From positions 62,001 through 126,000 of the forward strand of contig DAIMDW010000010.1 of NCBI GenBank assembly GCA_036725605.1: a stretch of DNA of 64,000 bases. The letters run 5' to 3'. The notes under the pieces were generated by a model that saw nothing but the letters and a program-made list of their open reading frames with translations, ran no database searches and had not been told where the DNA came from. Numbering within the stretch: position 1 is the stretch's first letter; each line of letters begins with the position of its first letter. This document shows positions 1-9,198 of the stretch, in pieces. The position numbers and the translations under genes are program-made. The stretch is from CALBTQ01 sp036725605 (GTDB lineage: Bacteria; Lernaellota; Lernaellaia; Lernaellales; Lernaellaceae).

Positions 1-72
1 AGGCGGAAACGTAACCGCCAACCGACATCGCCGACGGAGTTTTTTAATAATTCGTCAGCAAGTCTTAGGCCG

Positions 73-1776
73 TTAAAAATAAATTTCACAACCCGGCAAT
101 TGTTTTTTCAGCCGGTCGACTTGTTCCTGATTCACAGGACATCCGCGTAAATGGAGGCTTCGTAAATTCTTCAGTCCAGTCAGCAGCGTCAGGTCAGTGA
201 CTTTGGATGCGGTAAGGTTCAATTCCCGAAGTTTTGTCATGTTGGTCAACGGTGTCAGGTCGGTAACTTCCGTGGACCAGCAATCCAAAACCTCCATTTG
301 GGTCATTTGGGCCAGCGGTGTCAGATCGGCGATTTTGGTGTTTTGCAAAATCAGATATTTCATTTGGGTCATGCCGGCCAGCGGCCGTAAATCGGTGACT
401 TGAGTACCCAAGAGACTCAATCGTTTGAGTTGCGTCAATTCGGCCAATGGACTCAAGTCGTGAACGTCGGTTGCCCAAAGATCCAGGTCTTCAAGATCGG
501 TCATTTTGGCCAATGGAGCGAGGTCTACCAGGTTGGTCGCCCAGCAGTTGAGCTTTTTTATCCTTTTCAAATTTTTCAATTCGGTCAGGACCGAAGGTTT
601 TTTGAATTGGATGGTACTCAGATCGAGCTCGGTCAGTTTGGCCAATTCACCCAGCGGGGAAAGGTGGTCGACATTGGGGGAGCTCAGGGTCAACGATTCG
701 AGGTTTTCCAATTCGAGCAGCGGTTGTAAATCGGATATTTCGACAGAGGATAGCGTCAAAATTTTCAGTTGCGTCATGCCGGCGAACGTTTCTCGGTTAA
801 TCGAGGGAGGATTTTCGCCGTACTCTTTGCCGGAACGAATCGTCAAATTTTCCAAATGAGTCAATCCGGCCAAAGGCGGAACGGTCGACACGTCGAGGCC
901 CACGGTCAGGGTGTTCAGCTTCGACAATCTGGTGATGGGAGTCAGATCGCGTGCGGAAGTGTATATTTCCAAAGCCGTCAGGTTTTGCAGTTCCGTCAGA
1001 GGCGTCAGGTCTTGCTTATCGGTGGTGAGGATCAGCTTGCGCAGTTCGCGACATTGGCTGACGGCGCCAAGGTTGGCAGCCGCTCCGTCGAGGATATATA
1101 GCTCCCGAAGGTGCTTCATCTTGGAAACCAGGTTAAGGTCGAGGTCGGAAAATACCGTTTCCAGATGACGCATGTTAGACATGGATTGCAAAGCGGAAAT
1201 GGTATTTTCGTCCCACTGATTGTCGTAGTGGCCGTTCCCTTCGAGATGCAGATAAAATATGTTTTGATATTCGGCCAAACACGCCAAAGAGGTCATGTTG
1301 CGCGCGTGCAGTTCATCGATGTAATAGATGTTTTTGTGTTGGGAGACGACGGTCTCGAGGTCCGATTGCTTATAGATAGAGTTCAATAGTAGGCCGACAA
1401 CGAATTCGCCTTTGCCGATGTCGAGCCAATGGCGTGTGCCGAAATCCATCGATTCTTCACGGAAATGCAAGAACCGTTCATTGCCGCCAATCAGCCAGCG
1501 TTTTAGGTCCTGCCTGGACCAGGTGGAACGGCTGAAAGGCTTCGCCTCGCCAACGCTCACGATGCTGTCGATAGGCGCCTGGACGGTCGCGGGCGTTTTG
1601 ACCGGCAGTTCCTCGCCGTCGATGAATATCGGTTCGCCGACTTTGTCGGAAGTGACTTCCAGTGTGAGCACGGAGGAGGGAGGGCGCGTATCGGTTTTGT
1701 TCGTGCATGCCAATACGCCGCCGACAACGACGGCTAGGCAAAGCAAAACGCCTAGGCGCAGGGTGATCCGTAACAT
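73..1776 (-). CDS. Leucine-rich-repeat lipoprotein
   Basis: A 567-residue surface or periplasmic lipoprotein. The start is the ATG at 1776, preceded by GGAG. A longer frame exists but would bury the signal peptide, which reads MLRITLRLGVLLCLAVV and ends in the lipobox GVLAC. After a low-complexity linker, about the last 350 residues are leucine-rich repeats of roughly 23 residues with the recurring pattern LxxLxxLxLxxTxVTDLxPL, the irregular TDLxPL form typical of bacterial (internalin-like) LRRs. Such domains bind protein ligands, and no enzymatic motif is visible. It is transcribed away from the window edge towards position 1 and has no obvious operon partner. The ligand is unknown. Confidence 0.85.
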   Translation of the reverse strand: MLRITLRLGVLLCLAVVVGGVLACTNKTDTRPPSSVLTLEVTSDKVGEPIFIDGEELPVKTPATVQAPIDSIVSVGEAKPFSRSTWSRQDLKRWLIGGNERFLHFREESMDFGTRHWLDIGKGEFVVGLLLNSIYKQSDLETVVSQHKNIYYIDELHARNMTSLACLAEYQNIFYLHLEGNGHYDNQWDENTISALQSMSNMRHLETVFSDLDLNLVSKMKHLRELYILDGAAANLGAVSQCRELRKLILTTDKQDLTPLTELQNLTALEIYTSARDLTPITRLSKLNTLTVGLDVSTVPPLAGLTHLENLTIRSGKEYGENPPSINRETFAGMTQLKILTLSSVEISDLQPLLELENLESLTLSSPNVDHLSPLGELAKLTELDLSTIQFKKPSVLTELKNLKRIKKLNCWATNLVDLAPLAKMTDLEDLDLWATDVHDLSPLAELTQLKRLSLLGTQVTDLRPLAGMTQMKYLILQNTKIADLTPLAQMTQMEVLDCWSTEVTDLTPLTNMTKLRELNLTASKVTDLTLLTGLKNLRSLHLRGCPVNQEQVDRLKKQLPGCEIYF

Positions 1777-1870
1777 GCAATGCTCCGATAAAAGAGTTAT
1801 TCCACTTATTGTTTTTATATAACGGATGCAAAATAACGTCAAGCAGGGCGGTTGACGGGTTTGCCGGATG

Positions 1871-1901
1871 AAAAAAAGGCGCGAAACGGGTCCGCGCCTT
1901 T
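1871..1901 (-). terminator. Rho-independent terminator of the mutase operon
   Basis: Perfect 9-bp inverted repeat (AAAGGCGCG at 1875-1883, CGCGCCTTT at 1893-1901) followed, on the minus strand, by a run of U. It lies just downstream of the mutase stop codon. Confidence 0.8.
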
Positions 1902-1920
1902 CGTCGATAAGCGGAGAAGA

Positions 1921-3594
1921 TCAGACGACGACCACCTCGTCGTACTTGCCCCAGAGGGCGCGCAGGGTGTCGCAGATTTCGCCGACGCCGGCGTAGGCCT
2001 CGACGCACGCCATGATCGGATAGACGAGGTTGCCGTCGCCCTTGGCGGTGTCGGCCAGCGCGGCCAACGTCCGTTTGACGCGGTCGTTGTCGCGCTCGGC
2101 CTTGACTTGGGTCAGCCGCGCGACCTGCTCGGTTTCCACGCGCGGATCGACGCGCAACAGTTCCTCGGGCGGCGTTTCGGCCTGCTGGTACTTGTTGAGG
2201 CCGACGATGATCTTGCGTTTCTTTTCCACGTCCTGCTGCCACTCGTAGGCCTTGTTCTGAATTTCGGTCTGTACGTAGCCGCGCATGATCGCCTGGACCA
2301 TGCCGCCCAGTTCGTCGATGCGATCCAGGTAGGCGCGGGCCTTGTTTTCCAGGTCGTCGGTCATGCTTTCGATCGCGTAGCTGCCGGCGAGCGGATCGAT
2401 GAAGTCGGCCACGCCCGCTTCCTCGGCGATGATCTGCTGCGTGCGCAGCGCGATGGTCACCGATTCGGTCGAGGGCAGCGCCAGCGCCTCGTCGAAGCTG
2501 TTGGTGTGCAGGCTCTGCGTGCCGCCGAGCACCGCGGCCAGCGCCTGCATCGTCACGCGCACGATGTTGTTTTTCGGCTGCTGCGCGGTGAGCATCGAAC
2601 CGGCCGTCTGCGTGTGGAAGCGCACCATCATGGACTTGGGGCTCTGCGCGCCGAAGCGATCCTTCATGATCGCCGCCCACAGGCGCCGCGCGGCGCGGAA
2701 CTTGGCGACCTCTTCCAGGAAGTTGTTGTGCACGTTGAAGAAGAAGCTGAGGCGATCGGCGAACCGGTCGACGTCCAGTCCGGCGTCGATCGCCGCCTGC
2801 ACGTAGGCGATGCCGTCGGCGAGCGTGAAGGCGATTTCCTGCGCCGCGCTCGAGCCGGCCTCGCGGATGTGGTAGCCGCTGATGCTGATTGTGTTCCACT
2901 TGGGCGCCACTTCGTTGCAGTAGGCGAAGATGTCGGCGATCAGGCGCATCGAGGGCTTGGGCGGGAAGATGTAGGTGCCGCGCGCGATGTATTCCTTGAG
3001 CACGTCGTTCTGGATCGTGCCGCGCAGCTTCGCCGGTTCAACGCCCTGTTTTTTGCCCAGGGCGATGTACATCGCCAGCAGCACGGCCGCCGGCGAGTTG
3101 ATCGTCATCGAGGTCGAGACCTTGTCGAGCGGAATGCCGGCGAACAGCGTTTCCATGTCGGCCAGCGTGTCGATGGCCACGCCGACCTTGCCGACCTCGC
3201 CCTTGGACAGCGGCGCGTCGGAGTCGTAACCCATCTGCGTGGGCAGGTCGAAGGCGACCGACAGACCGCTCTGACCCTGTTCCAGTAAATACTTGAAGCG
3301 CCGGTTGGTGTCGGCGGCGGTGCCGAAGCCGCTGTACTGGCGCATCGTCCAGAAGCGGCCGCGGTACATCGTGGGCTGCACGCCGCGCGTGAACGGGTAC
3401 TCGCCGGGGAAGCCCTCGTCGCGCAGATAGTCGTGCTCGGCGATGTCGGCGGGCGTGTAGAGCCGCTTGATTTCGATGTCGCTGGTCGTGGCGAAAGCCT
3501 CGCGCCGCTCGGGGAATTTGGCGAGCGTTTTGGCCACGGGTCCGTCGTTCCATAAACTAAGCTGTTCGGAGATCTTCTTGGTTGGATCGGACAT
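1921..3594 (-). CDS. Methylmalonyl-CoA mutase, catalytic (large) subunit without the B12-binding domain
   Basis: 557 residues, starting at the ATG at 3594 behind GGGAG. It has the TIM-barrel part of an adenosylcobalamin-dependent acyl-CoA mutase. Visible family motifs are PFTRGVQPTMYRGRFWTMRQ (substrate Tyr in TMY), GLSVAFDLPTQMGYDSD and GTIQNDVLKEYIARGTYIFP. Tyr in TMY and Arg in IARGT are the residues that favour methylmalonyl-CoA over isobutyryl-CoA in this family. The protein ends where the barrel ends, so the cobalamin-binding domain must be a separate small subunit, as in many archaea and bacteria, and it is not in this window. The role is succinyl-CoA/methylmalonyl-CoA interconversion in propionate metabolism. 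It is the last gene of a minus-strand run with the membrane protein and DciA-like genes. Confidence 0.93.
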   Translation of the reverse strand: MSDPTKKISEQLSLWNDGPVAKTLAKFPERREAFATTSDIEIKRLYTPADIAEHDYLRDEGFPGEYPFTRGVQPTMYRGRFWTMRQYSGFGTAADTNRRFKYLLEQGQSGLSVAFDLPTQMGYDSDAPLSKGEVGKVGVAIDTLADMETLFAGIPLDKVSTSMTINSPAAVLLAMYIALGKKQGVEPAKLRGTIQNDVLKEYIARGTYIFPPKPSMRLIADIFAYCNEVAPKWNTISISGYHIREAGSSAAQEIAFTLADGIAYVQAAIDAGLDVDRFADRLSFFFNVHNNFLEEVAKFRAARRLWAAIMKDRFGAQSPKSMMVRFHTQTAGSMLTAQQPKNNIVRVTMQALAAVLGGTQSLHTNSFDEALALPSTESVTIALRTQQIIAEEAGVADFIDPLAGSYAIESMTDDLENKARAYLDRIDELGGMVQAIMRGYVQTEIQNKAYEWQQDVEKKRKIIVGLNKYQQAETPPEELLRVDPRVETEQVARLTQVKAERDNDRVKRTLAALADTAKGDGNLVYPIMACVEAYAGVGEICDTLRALWGKYDEVVVV

Positions 3595-3690
3595 AATTTG
3601 CTCCCACTGCGTGTTCGCAACAAGGCTGTAATGGCCCCCTTTTACAACTTTCCCGCGCGGGCGACAAGGACGTTCGATCGCCAAATAAAA

Positions 3691-5367
3691 TCAGAAGGGC
3701 AGGCGCCCCAGATGCGGGTGCAGGCGGAAGAAAAAGCCTTCGACGAACCAGGCGACGTCGTTTGGATCCAGCGGGGTTTCGCCGCATTCGCCGTCGGGCC
3801 AGTGGTTGATCGCCAGCTCGTCGAGCAACGGCCAGCGCGTGGTGGCGTAGCCTTCGCGGCGGATGACGTCTTCGGCCAGGAGAATGCGCGCGCGCACCTG
3901 GTCGGTGAGGTCGAGGAGATTTTTCCCGTTTTCGGAAAAGCCGATCAGCCGGTTCTGTTCGCTGAAGGGCAGGCGCACCCAACTTTGGAACTGCTGCCCC
4001 AACGGCGTGCCGCGCGAAGCCGGGTACAGCCGCCCGCCCATCAACAGGCGGAAGCGGATCTGGCGCGGGAACGGCTCGCGGAACTGGCCGGCGAGGAAGG
4101 CCGACTCCAGCAGCTTGGTGTCGGTGGGCGCGGCGATGAAAATCACGTCGGCGCCGGTGGGCATCGGGGCCAGCAGGGCGTTGATTTCGCGCCCGAGGCG
4201 GTCGACGCGTTCGGCGCGCGCGGCGCGGTTGTGTCCGGCGAGGTAGGTTTGCGGCAAAAGGACAATCATCAGCAGCGCCAGGAAAACGAACCGCCGCTTG
4301 CGATGTTCGGGCGCGGGCGTCAGGTCGGCCAGCCACAGCGTGAGGAACATCAAGGGCAAATAAAACGCGGCGAAGGCGGCGTTGTCCGCGTCGGGCCGCG
4401 GCACGTTGAAGGAAATCAAATGCGGCAGCAGAGCGAGCACGGCCAGCACCGGCCACAACCACAGGCGCGGCCGGGCCCGCGTGAGGTAGATCGCCAGCGT
4501 CAGCGCGCCCGCGCCAAGCAGCGCGATGACGTAGAAGCCGATTTTTTCCTGCGACGTGCCCAGCGAGATGTCGAAGGGCAACGCGGCCGCGCGCAACGTC
4601 CAGGCGGCCAGATGCGCCACCGGCGTCGCGGCCCAACCGCGCAGTTGGTTGAGGTAGGGCGTCAGGCCGGTCACCGCGCCCAGGTACAGCAACGGCAAAA
4701 ACCCGCCGAGCAGCGCGGCCAGCGGCGGCAGCCAACGACGGCCCGCCAGGCGTTCCCGGGCCGGCAAGGCCGGGGCGAGCGCGATGACCGACACGATCGC
4801 GAGCACGCCGACCGGATCGGCCGACACGGCCAGGCTGACGGTGATCATCAACATCAACAATAACGCGGCCCCGCGTCGGCGCAGGTACAGCACGGTGAAA
4901 ATCGCGGCGAGCATCGTCAGCCACGCGGCAAGCAGAATCGACAGGCTGGTCAGGCCGAACACCGCGCCCACGGCCGCCGGGTGCAACGCGGCGATCAATC
5001 CGGCGATCCACCCCGTGCGGCGTTGCGGCGCCCACAGGTGCGCGAGCACGCCGACGCTGGCGGCGACGGCCAAATGCAGCAGCGTCAGCACAAGCAACAG
5101 GGCGAAGGGCGAAGAGTCAAACAGGTGAAACAGCGCGGCCAGCGCGGCCAGGCTCAGCGGCAGCATGTTGTTGAGCGCGAAGCCCAGCTCCGGTCCGCCC
5201 AGCGTGGTGGCCAGCGGCAGGCGGTCGGCGCCCAGGTCGGCGATCATCCGCCCGGTGAAAGCGAGGATGTAATCGGGCGCGTCGGCGAAGCCGACCGGCA
5301 GTTGGCGCAGCAGGAAAAAGGCGATCATCGCCGCCGCAAACGCGAACGCGCCGAGGCGGCGCAGCAC
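3691..5367 (-). CDS. Polytopic membrane protein of unknown function
   Basis: 558 residues with a GTG start just after the DciA-like gene (7-nt gap), so probably co-transcribed with it. The first 370 residues form about ten hydrophobic segments with short loops, an arrangement reminiscent of GT-C/PMT-type glycosyltransferases or other lipid-sugar enzymes. I see no convincing catalytic DxD or ExE motif, so the comparison is only topological. The last 170 residues are soluble, including a segment starting PTGADVIFIAAPTDTKLLESAF. The start could be later because the Shine-Dalgarno is weak. No homologue recognised. Confidence 0.6.
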   Translation of the reverse strand: MLRRLGAFAFAAAMIAFFLLRQLPVGFADAPDYILAFTGRMIADLGADRLPLATTLGGPELGFALNNMLPLSLAALAALFHLFDSSPFALLLVLTLLHLAVAASVGVLAHLWAPQRRTGWIAGLIAALHPAAVGAVFGLTSLSILLAAWLTMLAAIFTVLYLRRRGAALLLMLMITVSLAVSADPVGVLAIVSVIALAPALPARERLAGRRWLPPLAALLGGFLPLLYLGAVTGLTPYLNQLRGWAATPVAHLAAWTLRAAALPFDISLGTSQEKIGFYVIALLGAGALTLAIYLTRARPRLWLWPVLAVLALLPHLISFNVPRPDADNAAFAAFYLPLMFLTLWLADLTPAPEHRKRRFVFLALLMIVLLPQTYLAGHNRAARAERVDRLGREINALLAPMPTGADVIFIAAPTDTKLLESAFLAGQFREPFPRQIRFRLLMGGRLYPASRGTPLGQQFQSWVRLPFSEQNRLIGFSENGKNLLDLTDQVRARILLAEDVIRREGYATTRWPLLDELAINHWPDGECGETPLDPNDVAWFVEGFFFRLHPHLGRLPF

Positions 5368-5374
5368 CGGGGAA

Positions 5375-5881
5375 TCAACGGGCTTCAGCTTGATCCTCCT
5401 CGCGGCGCTTGGCCAGCCGGCGCGTGGTCGCCCACAAGTGGCCGAGGGTGTCTTTCAACCGCGGATGATCGCGCAGGGCGGAACGGGCCAGCGCCTCGTC
5501 GATGTCCGCGGTTTCGACGGCGACGTCGTTCAACGGACGCGGGCGACGGACCACCGGTTCGCTCGGGGCGATCGGCCCGGTGACGATCCGCAGTTTGGTC
5601 ACGCGGTCGCTGCCGGTGTGTTTGGCGATCTGCTCGAGGATCACGTCGGTGTGCATGCGCAGATCCTGGCCCCAGACGCTGTCGATGACGCGCACGACCA
5701 GCGTGTGGCCGTTGAGGCGGTCGGGGCGGCACACGGCGTTCAGGCGCTGCCCGACGATTTGCGGCCAGAGGGCGAACAGGCGGTGCCGGTCGACCACGCC
5801 GGTCAGTTTGAATTTGCGCGCGACGCTCTCGAGCACCTGATCGCTGTTGAGCCAGCCGCGCCGCGCCTTTTTGTCGCCCAT
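5375..5881 (-). CDS. DciA/DUF721-family protein (putative DnaB helicase loader)
   Basis: 168 residues from the ATG at 5881, which has GGAGG five bases upstream. The core matches the DUF721/DciA family: LWPQIVGQRLNAVCRP followed by LVVRVIDSVWGQDLRMHTD, the KH-like fold region. In other bacteria DciA loads or stimulates the replicative helicase DnaB, and this one is inferred to do the same. About 55 variable residues follow the domain. It heads a minus-strand group with a membrane protein and the mutase gene, which does not suggest a shared function. Confidence 0.85.
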   Translation of the reverse strand: MGDKKARRGWLNSDQVLESVARKFKLTGVVDRHRLFALWPQIVGQRLNAVCRPDRLNGHTLVVRVIDSVWGQDLRMHTDVILEQIAKHTGSDRVTKLRIVTGPIAPSEPVVRRPRPLNDVAVETADIDEALARSALRDHPRLKDTLGHLWATTRRLAKRREEDQAEAR

Positions 5882-6039
5882 GCGTCCTCCCGTTTCGGCG
5901 GGCACATTGTAACATAACCACCGCGCAAAACGATCGGCCAGAAAAGACTTGCGGCAAGTGGAGCAGAGGAGTAAAAAAAGCGCGCGAAAGAGGAAAGCCT
6001 GAGGATTTCCACCGAACGGGTACGGGTTTGAAAGCCACT

Positions 6040-8160
6040 ATGCAAAAAACGTGGCGGCGCATCGCGGCGAACGCGGCGCTGATCCGCAACGACGAAACCA
6101 CCTATTTAATGTTGATCGCTTCGCTGATCGGCCTGGGCGGCGGTCTGGGCGCGATCGGCTTTCGGCACCTCATCCATTTATTGAGCGTCGGCTTTCTCGG
6201 GCTCGCCTCGCTGCTCAATCGCCTGGCGAGCGGCGAAACGGTTTCCTATACGATTTTGTGGGACGTGCCGTTCTGGGTGAAGGTCATCGTTCCGACGACC
6301 GGCGGGTTGATCGTCGGGCCGTTGATTTACTTCCTCGCGCGTGAAACCAAGGGCCACGGCGTGCCCGAGGTGATGGTCGCGGTGGCGCTCAAGCGCGGCG
6401 TGATCCGCATGCGCGTGGTGTTCGCGAAGATGTTCTTCTCCGCGCTGACCATCGCCAGCGGCGGCTCGACCGGCCGCGAAGGACCGATCGTGCAGATCGG
6501 CAGCGCGCTGGGCAGCGGCATCGGGCAGTTGCTCAAGGTCAGCCCGAGCCGGATGAAAATCTTCGTCGGTTGCGGCGCGGCGGCCGGCATCGCGGCGACC
6601 TTCAACGCGCCGGTGGCCGGCATGTTCTTCGCGCTGGAGATCATCCTGGGCGACTTCGCGGTGGGCACGCTTTCGGCGGTGGCGATCAGCTCGGTGATGG
6701 CGACGGTCGTGGCGCGCATGTTCATCGGCGACGAGCTGGCGCTACGGCTGCCCTACGCCTTTTCGCTGGTGAGCGTGTGGGAGATCTTCACCTACATCGG
6801 CCTGGGCCTGTGCGCGGCGCTGGTGAGCATGCTTTACGTGCGCACGCTGACCGCGCTGGAATTGCTTTACGAGAAGATCCGCATTCCGGACTGGATCAAG
6901 CCGGCGACCGGCGGTCTGATGATCGGCGTGATCGGCATTTGGTTCCCGCAGATTTTCGGCGTGGGTTACGAGGCGATCGACCTGCTGTACGCCGGCAAGT
7001 TCGCGCTGTGGACGATGGCCTTGCTCGTCGTGCTCAAGATCCTGGCGACGAGCATCACGCTGGGGTCGGGCGGTTCGGGCGGCGTGTTCGCGCCGGCGTT
7101 GATGATCGGCGCGTTTCTGGGCGGCGCGTACGGCACGGCGGTGCACGCGTGGCTGCCGACGGTGACGGCCAATCCGGGCGCGTACGCGCTGGTGGCGATG
7201 GGCGCGGTGGTGGCGGCGGCGACGAACGCGCCGATCACCGCGATGCTGATTCTGTTCGAGATGACCGGCAACTACCTGATCATCATTCCGCTGATGATCA
7301 CCTGCATCCTGGCCAACACGATGCGGCGCTTCTTCCTCTCCGAGTCGATCTACACGATCAAGCTGACCAAGCAGGGGATCAACATTTTCGGCGGGCGCGA
7401 GCAGACGATTCTGCAAAGCCTGGCGGTGGCCGACTACATGCGCACCGACCACGAGCCGATTCCGCGCTGGCTGCCGTTCGACGCGGTGGTCAAGGTGATG
7501 CTCAGCCGCGAAGAGTCGGAGTTTTACGTCGTCGACGAAAACAACACGCTGTGCGGCGAGATCAACATGCACACGGCCAAGGACATTCTGACCAGCCAGG
7601 GCCTGGGCGGCTTGGTGCTGGCCGACGACATCATGTACACCAACGTGGCGCAGGTGACGCCCGAGACGTCGCTGGCCGAGGCGATGAAGCTGCTGGGCCG
7701 GCGGCACGTCGACCAACTGCCGGTGGTCAAGTCCGAGAAGGATCAAACGTTCCTGGGCGTGATGCATCGTTCGGATCTGATCGACGCCTACAACCGCGAG
7801 ATTCTGCGCCAGAGCGCGCTGGGCGTGCGTTACGTGCGCACCGAGCAGGAAGCGCAGGCGGAAAAGGGACTCAACGGCAAGACGGGCGACCTGGTCGAGA
7901 TCGAACCGGACCAGGTGACGCGCGAGATCACCGTCGGCGATTACTTCAGCGATCAGACGCTGGCCGACTTGAACATCCGCGCGCGCTTCGGGGTGAACGT
8001 GGTGGCCATCCGCCGGCGCGAGTACGGCGCGGGCGCGGCGACCACGGTGCCCGATCCGACGATGCCGCTGACGCGCGGCGACACGATGGTCTGCGTGGGC
8101 ACGCCCGAGCAGATCGAGGAACTCGAGCGCGTGGCGGCCAAGCCCGCCGGGCGCAAATAG
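6040..8160 (+). CDS. ClC-family chloride channel/antiporter with CBS pair and TrkA-C domain
   Basis: About 706 residues. I chose the ATG at 6040; an in-frame TTG at 6028 is the alternative and neither has a strong ribosome site. The membrane domain carries the ClC ion-pathway signatures GHGVPEVMVAV, STGREGPIVQIGSALGS (with the gating glutamate in GREGP) and GSGGSGGVFAP. The gating glutamate is present, so either Cl-/H+ exchange or gated chloride flux is possible. After the membrane part come two CBS modules (about residues 465-595, starting VADYMRTDHEPI), which usually sense adenine nucleotides, and a C-terminal RCK/TrkA-C domain (about 615-700). It is transcribed alone. Confidence 0.93.
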   Translation: MQKTWRRIAANAALIRNDETTYLMLIASLIGLGGGLGAIGFRHLIHLLSVGFLGLASLLNRLASGETVSYTILWDVPFWVKVIVPTTGGLIVGPLIYFLARETKGHGVPEVMVAVALKRGVIRMRVVFAKMFFSALTIASGGSTGREGPIVQIGSALGSGIGQLLKVSPSRMKIFVGCGAAAGIAATFNAPVAGMFFALEIILGDFAVGTLSAVAISSVMATVVARMFIGDELALRLPYAFSLVSVWEIFTYIGLGLCAALVSMLYVRTLTALELLYEKIRIPDWIKPATGGLMIGVIGIWFPQIFGVGYEAIDLLYAGKFALWTMALLVVLKILATSITLGSGGSGGVFAPALMIGAFLGGAYGTAVHAWLPTVTANPGAYALVAMGAVVAAATNAPITAMLILFEMTGNYLIIIPLMITCILANTMRRFFLSESIYTIKLTKQGINIFGGREQTILQSLAVADYMRTDHEPIPRWLPFDAVVKVMLSREESEFYVVDENNTLCGEINMHTAKDILTSQGLGGLVLADDIMYTNVAQVTPETSLAEAMKLLGRRHVDQLPVVKSEKDQTFLGVMHRSDLIDAYNREILRQSALGVRYVRTEQEAQAEKGLNGKTGDLVEIEPDQVTREITVGDYFSDQTLADLNIRARFGVNVVAIRRREYGAGAATTVPDPTMPLTRGDTMVCVGTPEQIEELERVAAKPAGRK

Positions 8161-8199
8161 CCCATCCGGTTATTGATCAATCAAATCGGGAGAGTTTTC

Positions 8200-9174
8200 T
8201 CAGGCTTCGACGAGCGCGAGCTGCGGATCGTCGTTTTCATTTTTGTCGTGGCGGCGGTCGACCATGTAGTTGGAGCCGTCGAGCTGTTTGACCGCTTTTT
8301 TCACTTCGCTGGCGGCGGCGGAGAATTCGCCGTAGTGGGTGAAGTTGCGGTTGATCGAAATGACCGCGGCGATCGAGAGCGACAGCAGCGGGAAACGGTT
8401 CTTGTTGCCCTTGCGGTCGACCGACTCGATGTAGCCGCGCATGCGGTCCTCGTCGTCATAGAAGGTGCTGGCGATCATGTCGAAGTTGAACAGCACCTGT
8501 TTGCAGATCGTGTCGACCGACTGCGGCTCGACGATCAGCACGAAGTCGTCGCCGCCGATGTGGCCGACGAAGCCGATCGCATCGGTCGAGCCGCGCACCG
8601 CGTTGGTCATGATGCGCGCGGTCATGCGGATGATTTCGTCGCCGCGCGAGAAACCGTAGCGGTCGTTGAACGGCTTGAAATTGTCGATGTCGATGTAGCC
8701 CAACGCGAAGGGCGTTTTGTTGTCGATGAGGTTTTGCACCGTCTGCAGGATCGTGTAGTTGCCCGGCAGGCGCGACAGCGGATTGGCGTCGAGGTAACGG
8801 CTGGATTTGACGATGGCCAGCCGCACGCGCAGACGCAGTTCGTCGAGGTTGAGCGGCAACAGCAGCAGGTCGTCGATCGGCAGACCTTCGAAGGTGGTGG
8901 TCGGTCCGAGCATTCCTTCCTCGAACAAACCCAGCACCGGCAGATAGCGGTAGACGCTGTCGTTTTTGAGGGTGCGCAGGAAGGTTTTCCAGCGGTCGCC
9001 TATGGCGGTCATGATGATCAGGTCGGGCGCTTCGTTGTAGATCTGCTGCATCGCCCGGTTCATATCTTCGATGGCATAAGCGAAGTGATCTTCGGCTTCC
9101 ATGAGTTCGACCATCCGATCCGCGCGTTCGGGATCGGGATCCAGAATCATGATTCGCTTTTGCGCTTGCGACAC
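8200..9174 (-). CDS. Degenerate receiver-GGDEF (GGDDF) signalling protein
   Basis: 324 residues with a GTG start behind GGAGG. Residues 6-125 have a response-regulator fold: the acidic pair D12/D14 is kept, but the beta-3 strand reads DLIIMTAIGD with Thr/Ala where the phospho-accepting Asp should be, so phosphorylation is unlikely. Residues about 150-300 form a GGDEF-like domain with GYIDIDNFKPFNDRYG and GGDDF (207-211) in place of GG(D/E)EF. No inhibitory RxxD site is seen upstream. It could be a weak cyclase, or a degenerate domain acting by binding. It is the last gene of a three-gene operon with the HDOD protein (24-nt gap). Confidence 0.85.
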   Translation of the reverse strand: MSQAQKRIMILDPDPERADRMVELMEAEDHFAYAIEDMNRAMQQIYNEAPDLIIMTAIGDRWKTFLRTLKNDSVYRYLPVLGLFEEGMLGPTTTFEGLPIDDLLLLPLNLDELRLRVRLAIVKSSRYLDANPLSRLPGNYTILQTVQNLIDNKTPFALGYIDIDNFKPFNDRYGFSRGDEIIRMTARIMTNAVRGSTDAIGFVGHIGGDDFVLIVEPQSVDTICKQVLFNFDMIASTFYDDEDRMRGYIESVDRKGNKNRFPLLSLSIAAVISINRNFTHYGEFSAAASEVKKAVKQLDGSNYMVDRRHDKNENDDPQLALVEA

Positions 9175-9198
9175 CCTCTACCTCCGGATGGAGAGGAA

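Noticed and set aside
1478..2899. Long minus-strand ORF of 473 codons overlapping the mutase gene
   Set aside because: It is out of frame with the mutase, Arg/Pro/His-rich as expected from a shadow frame of GC-rich DNA, and bridges two real genes.
1852..3288. Plus-strand ORF of 478 codons opposite the mutase
   Set aside because: Antisense shadow: composition dominated by His, Arg, Val and Asp, with no domain or ribosome site.
3557..5035. Minus-strand ORF of 492 codons inside the membrane-protein gene
   Set aside because: Alternative frame of a GC-rich gene. The in-frame alternative has clear membrane helices; this one is Arg/Pro-rich noise.
8161..8199. Terminator between the ClC and GGDDF genes
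   Set aside because: Only a short TTGATCAA palindrome is present, without a stable stem and T run.
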